Below, piece after piece: positions 4,894-6,546 of a DNA stretch of 6,546 bases. Both the position numbers and the translations under genes were made by a program. Below the pieces are notes generated by a model, which saw nothing but the letters and a program-made list of their open reading frames with translations, made no database searches and had not been told where the DNA came from. Every line of letters starts with the position of its first letter. Within the stretch, counting starts at the first letter, position 1. Source of the DNA: a bacterium UBA2219 (GTDB taxonomy: Bacteria > Desulfobacterota > Deferrimicrobia > Deferrimicrobiales > Deferrimicrobiaceae); contig DCUH01000025.1 of NCBI GenBank assembly GCA_002327765.1, positions 1-6,546 on the forward strand. Reading direction: 5' to 3'.

Positions 4894-6546
4894 AAATCTA
4901 CAAGAGGATGCTGTCGTACGTGCGCCCCTACGCCGGGAAACTGGTCCTGGCGGCCGTCTTCATGGTGTTCGTATCCTCGTTCCAAGGGGCGATCGCCTTC
5001 CTCGTCAAGCCCGCGCTCGACGACGTCTTCATCAAGAAGGACCCTTCGCGCCTGACCATGATCCCGCTGCTCGTCTTCGCGGCATACCTTTTGAAAGGGT
5101 TCTTCGAGTTCGGCCAGCAGTACCTCATGAGCGACGCGGGGCAGCGGGTCATCCGGGACATACGGCAGGACCTGTACAGGCACATGCAGTCGCTGTCGCT
5201 GTCCTTCTTCTCCCGCAACCCGACGGGCACGCTCATCTCCCGGGTGCTGAACGACGTGGGGTTGATGCAGAGCGCGATCACGGACGCGGCCAGCGGGCTC
5301 GTGAAAGACTCGTTCACCGCGATGTTCCTGATCGCTGTCGTCTTCTACAGGGACTGGAAGCTCGCCCTCGTGGCGTTCGTCGCCTTCCCCCTGGCGGTCT
5401 GGCCGATTATCCGGTTCGGGAGGAAGCTGCGGCGCACGAGCACGATGACCCAGGAAATCGCGGGAACCCTCACCGTGCACCTCCACGAGACGCTCGGGGG
5501 GGCGAAGCTCGTGAAGTCCTTCGGGGCCGAGAAATATGAGGTCGGGCGGTTCACTGCGAAGAACGACGAATATTTCCGTCTGGCGATGAAGGTTGTCAAG
5601 TTCCGGGCGATGACGGCGCCGCTTTCGGAGGTCTTCGCGGGCATCGGCATCGCCGCCGTGGTGTTCTACGGTGGGTACAGCGTCGTGAACGGGCACAGCA
5701 CCCCGGGGAATTTCTTCTCCTTCATGACCGCGCTGCTGATGCTCTACCGGCCCGCGAAGCAGCTTTCCTCCATCAACAACACCATACAGCAGGGGATCGC
5801 GGCCGCGGAGCGCGTCTTTTCGGTGATCGACACACCCCCCGATATCCGGGACCGGCAGGGGGCGAAGGAACTCGCGGGCGTCCGGAAGGGGATAACGTTC
5901 GACGGGGTGGGATTCCGCTACACGGAAGACGGGCCGTGGGTCCTCAAGGGCATCCACCTCGACGTCCCCGTGGGGACGATGGTCGCGCTCGTCGGGTCCT
6001 CCGGCGCCGGGAAGACGACCATCGTGGACCTCATCCCCCGCTTCTACGACCCGCAGGAAGGGGCGGTCCGGATCGACGGGACAGACATCCGGGACTACAC
6101 CCTGTCTTCGCTGAGGTCGGTGATAGGGATTGTGGGGCAGCACACCATCCTTTTCAACGACACCGTGCGGAACAACATCGCGTACGGGAAATGGGAAGCG
6201 CCGATGGCGAAGATCGAGGAGGCGTCGCGTTCCGCGGGGGCACACGGGTTCATCTCGATAATGGGGCAAGGGTACGACACGGTCATCGGCGAGCAGGGCG
6301 CAAAACTTTCCGGGGGCGAACGTCAACGCATCTCGATCGCCCGCGCGATTCTCAAAGACGCCCCGATCCTCATCCTCGACGAGGCGACATCGGCGCTGGA
6401 TACGCAGTCCGAGGGCGAGATCCAGGCGGCGCTGAACCTGCTGGTGCACAACCGCACCGTGGTTGCGGTGGCGCACCGCTTGTCCACGCTGGCGAGCTTC
6501 GACCGCATCATCGTGCTGCGTGACGGCCGCATCGTCGAAGACGGCC
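4884..6546 (+). CDS. msbA: MsbA-type lipid A flippase, ABC transporter (3' end cut off)
   Basis: 554 codons of a half-size ABC exporter with fused membrane and ATPase domains; the family is usually about 580 residues, so only the last few tens are missing. MsbA acts as a homodimer that flips lipid A core across the inner membrane using ATP. Six membrane segments fall at roughly residues 20-42, 59-80, 143-156, 158-178, 245-268 and 273-295, with the exporter signatures LSLSFFSRNPTGTLISRVLNDV and FYRDWKLALVAF between them. The nucleotide-binding domain has Walker A GSSGAGKTT (371-379, Lys377), Q-loop Gln419, signature LSGGERQR (475-482), Walker B ILILDE (495-500, Glu500), D-loop SALD and switch His531 (AHRLST). 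All catalytic residues are intact. Position right after lpxB supports MsbA rather than a drug exporter. Codon use changes in the last ~80 codons. Confidence 0.93.
   Translation, partial: MDVKIYKRMLSYVRPYAGKLVLAAVFMVFVSSFQGAIAFLVKPALDDVFIKKDPSRLTMIPLLVFAAYLLKGFFEFGQQYLMSDAGQRVIRDIRQDLYRHMQSLSLSFFSRNPTGTLISRVLNDVGLMQSAITDAASGLVKDSFTAMFLIAVVFYRDWKLALVAFVAFPLAVWPIIRFGRKLRRTSTMTQEIAGTLTVHLHETLGGAKLVKSFGAEKYEVGRFTAKNDEYFRLAMKVVKFRAMTAPLSEVFAGIGIAAVVFYGGYSVVNGHSTPGNFFSFMTALLMLYRPAKQLSSINNTIQQGIAAAERVFSVIDTPPDIRDRQGAKELAGVRKGITFDGVGFRYTEDGPWVLKGIHLDVPVGTMVALVGSSGAGKTTIVDLIPRFYDPQEGAVRIDGTDIRDYTLSSLRSVIGIVGQHTILFNDTVRNNIAYGKWEAPMAKIEEASRSAGAHGFISIMGQGYDTVIGEQGAKLSGGERQRISIARAILKDAPILILDEATSALDTQSEGEIQAALNLLVHNRTVVAVAHRLSTLASFDRIIVLRDGRIVEDG

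Noticed and set aside
4605..6476. A 623-codon open frame on the minus strand opposite lpxB/msbA
   Set aside because: Its product is Arg/His/Asp/Pro-rich with no recognisable domain, and it lies exactly opposite msbA, whose motifs are all intact. Long antisense open frames are expected where third codon positions are mostly G or C.
1..6546. Mobile elements, CRISPR arrays, tRNA, rRNA or phage genes
   Set aside because: None seen on either strand; coding sequence fills practically the whole window.

Overview
The window is a single, tightly packed, plus-strand gene cluster for building the Gram-negative outer membrane. It comes from a high-GC Gram-negative (diderm) bacterium that makes lipid A. 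The codons favour G/C third positions, with unusually many GGG (Gly) and CGG (Arg) codons. The run lpxD-fabZ-lpxA-lpxB followed directly by msbA suggests a deltaproteobacterial (Desulfobacterota-like) lineage or a related high-GC diderm. That placement is inference from gene order and general protein resemblance, not a proven assignment.

Layout: the 3' end of bamA (2-862, Omp85 barrel, N-terminus outside the window); ompH/skp (895-1464, periplasmic chaperone); lpxD (1475-2506); fabZ (2508-2966); lpxA (2963-3745); lpxB (3748-4893); and msbA (4884 to the window end, last few tens of residues missing). The longest gap between genes is 32 bases (863-894). The other junctions are 10 nt, 1 nt, a 4-nt ATGA overlap, 2 nt and a 10-nt overlap. 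There is no room for internal intergenic promoters and no terminator is visible, so the genes are most simply read as one transcript with coupled translation. lpxD, fabZ and msbA use GTG starts, each preceded by a purine-rich Shine-Dalgarno sequence inside the preceding gene.

How the genes work together: BamA inserts beta-barrel proteins into the outer membrane, and OmpH/Skp escorts those proteins through the periplasm. LpxA adds the first 3-hydroxyacyl chain to UDP-GlcNAc, LpxD the second, and LpxB makes the lipid A disaccharide. FabZ dehydrates 3-hydroxyacyl-ACP, the substrate pool shared between phospholipid synthesis and LpxA/LpxD. MsbA flips the finished lipid A core across the inner membrane. 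LpxC, the UDP-diacylglucosamine hydrolase (LpxH/LpxI/LpxG) and LpxK are needed but are not in this window.

I see no undescribed system, mobile element, CRISPR array, tRNA or rRNA. The points worth a second look are small: a codon-usage change over the last ~80 codons of msbA that could mark a chimeric end or recombination; an apparent four-residue insertion beside the acyl-ruler region of LpxA; a GEPSGE (rather than GExSGD) motif in LpxB; a perfect 9-bp GC hairpin near the end of bamA; and the absence of an lpxI-type gene between lpxA and lpxB.
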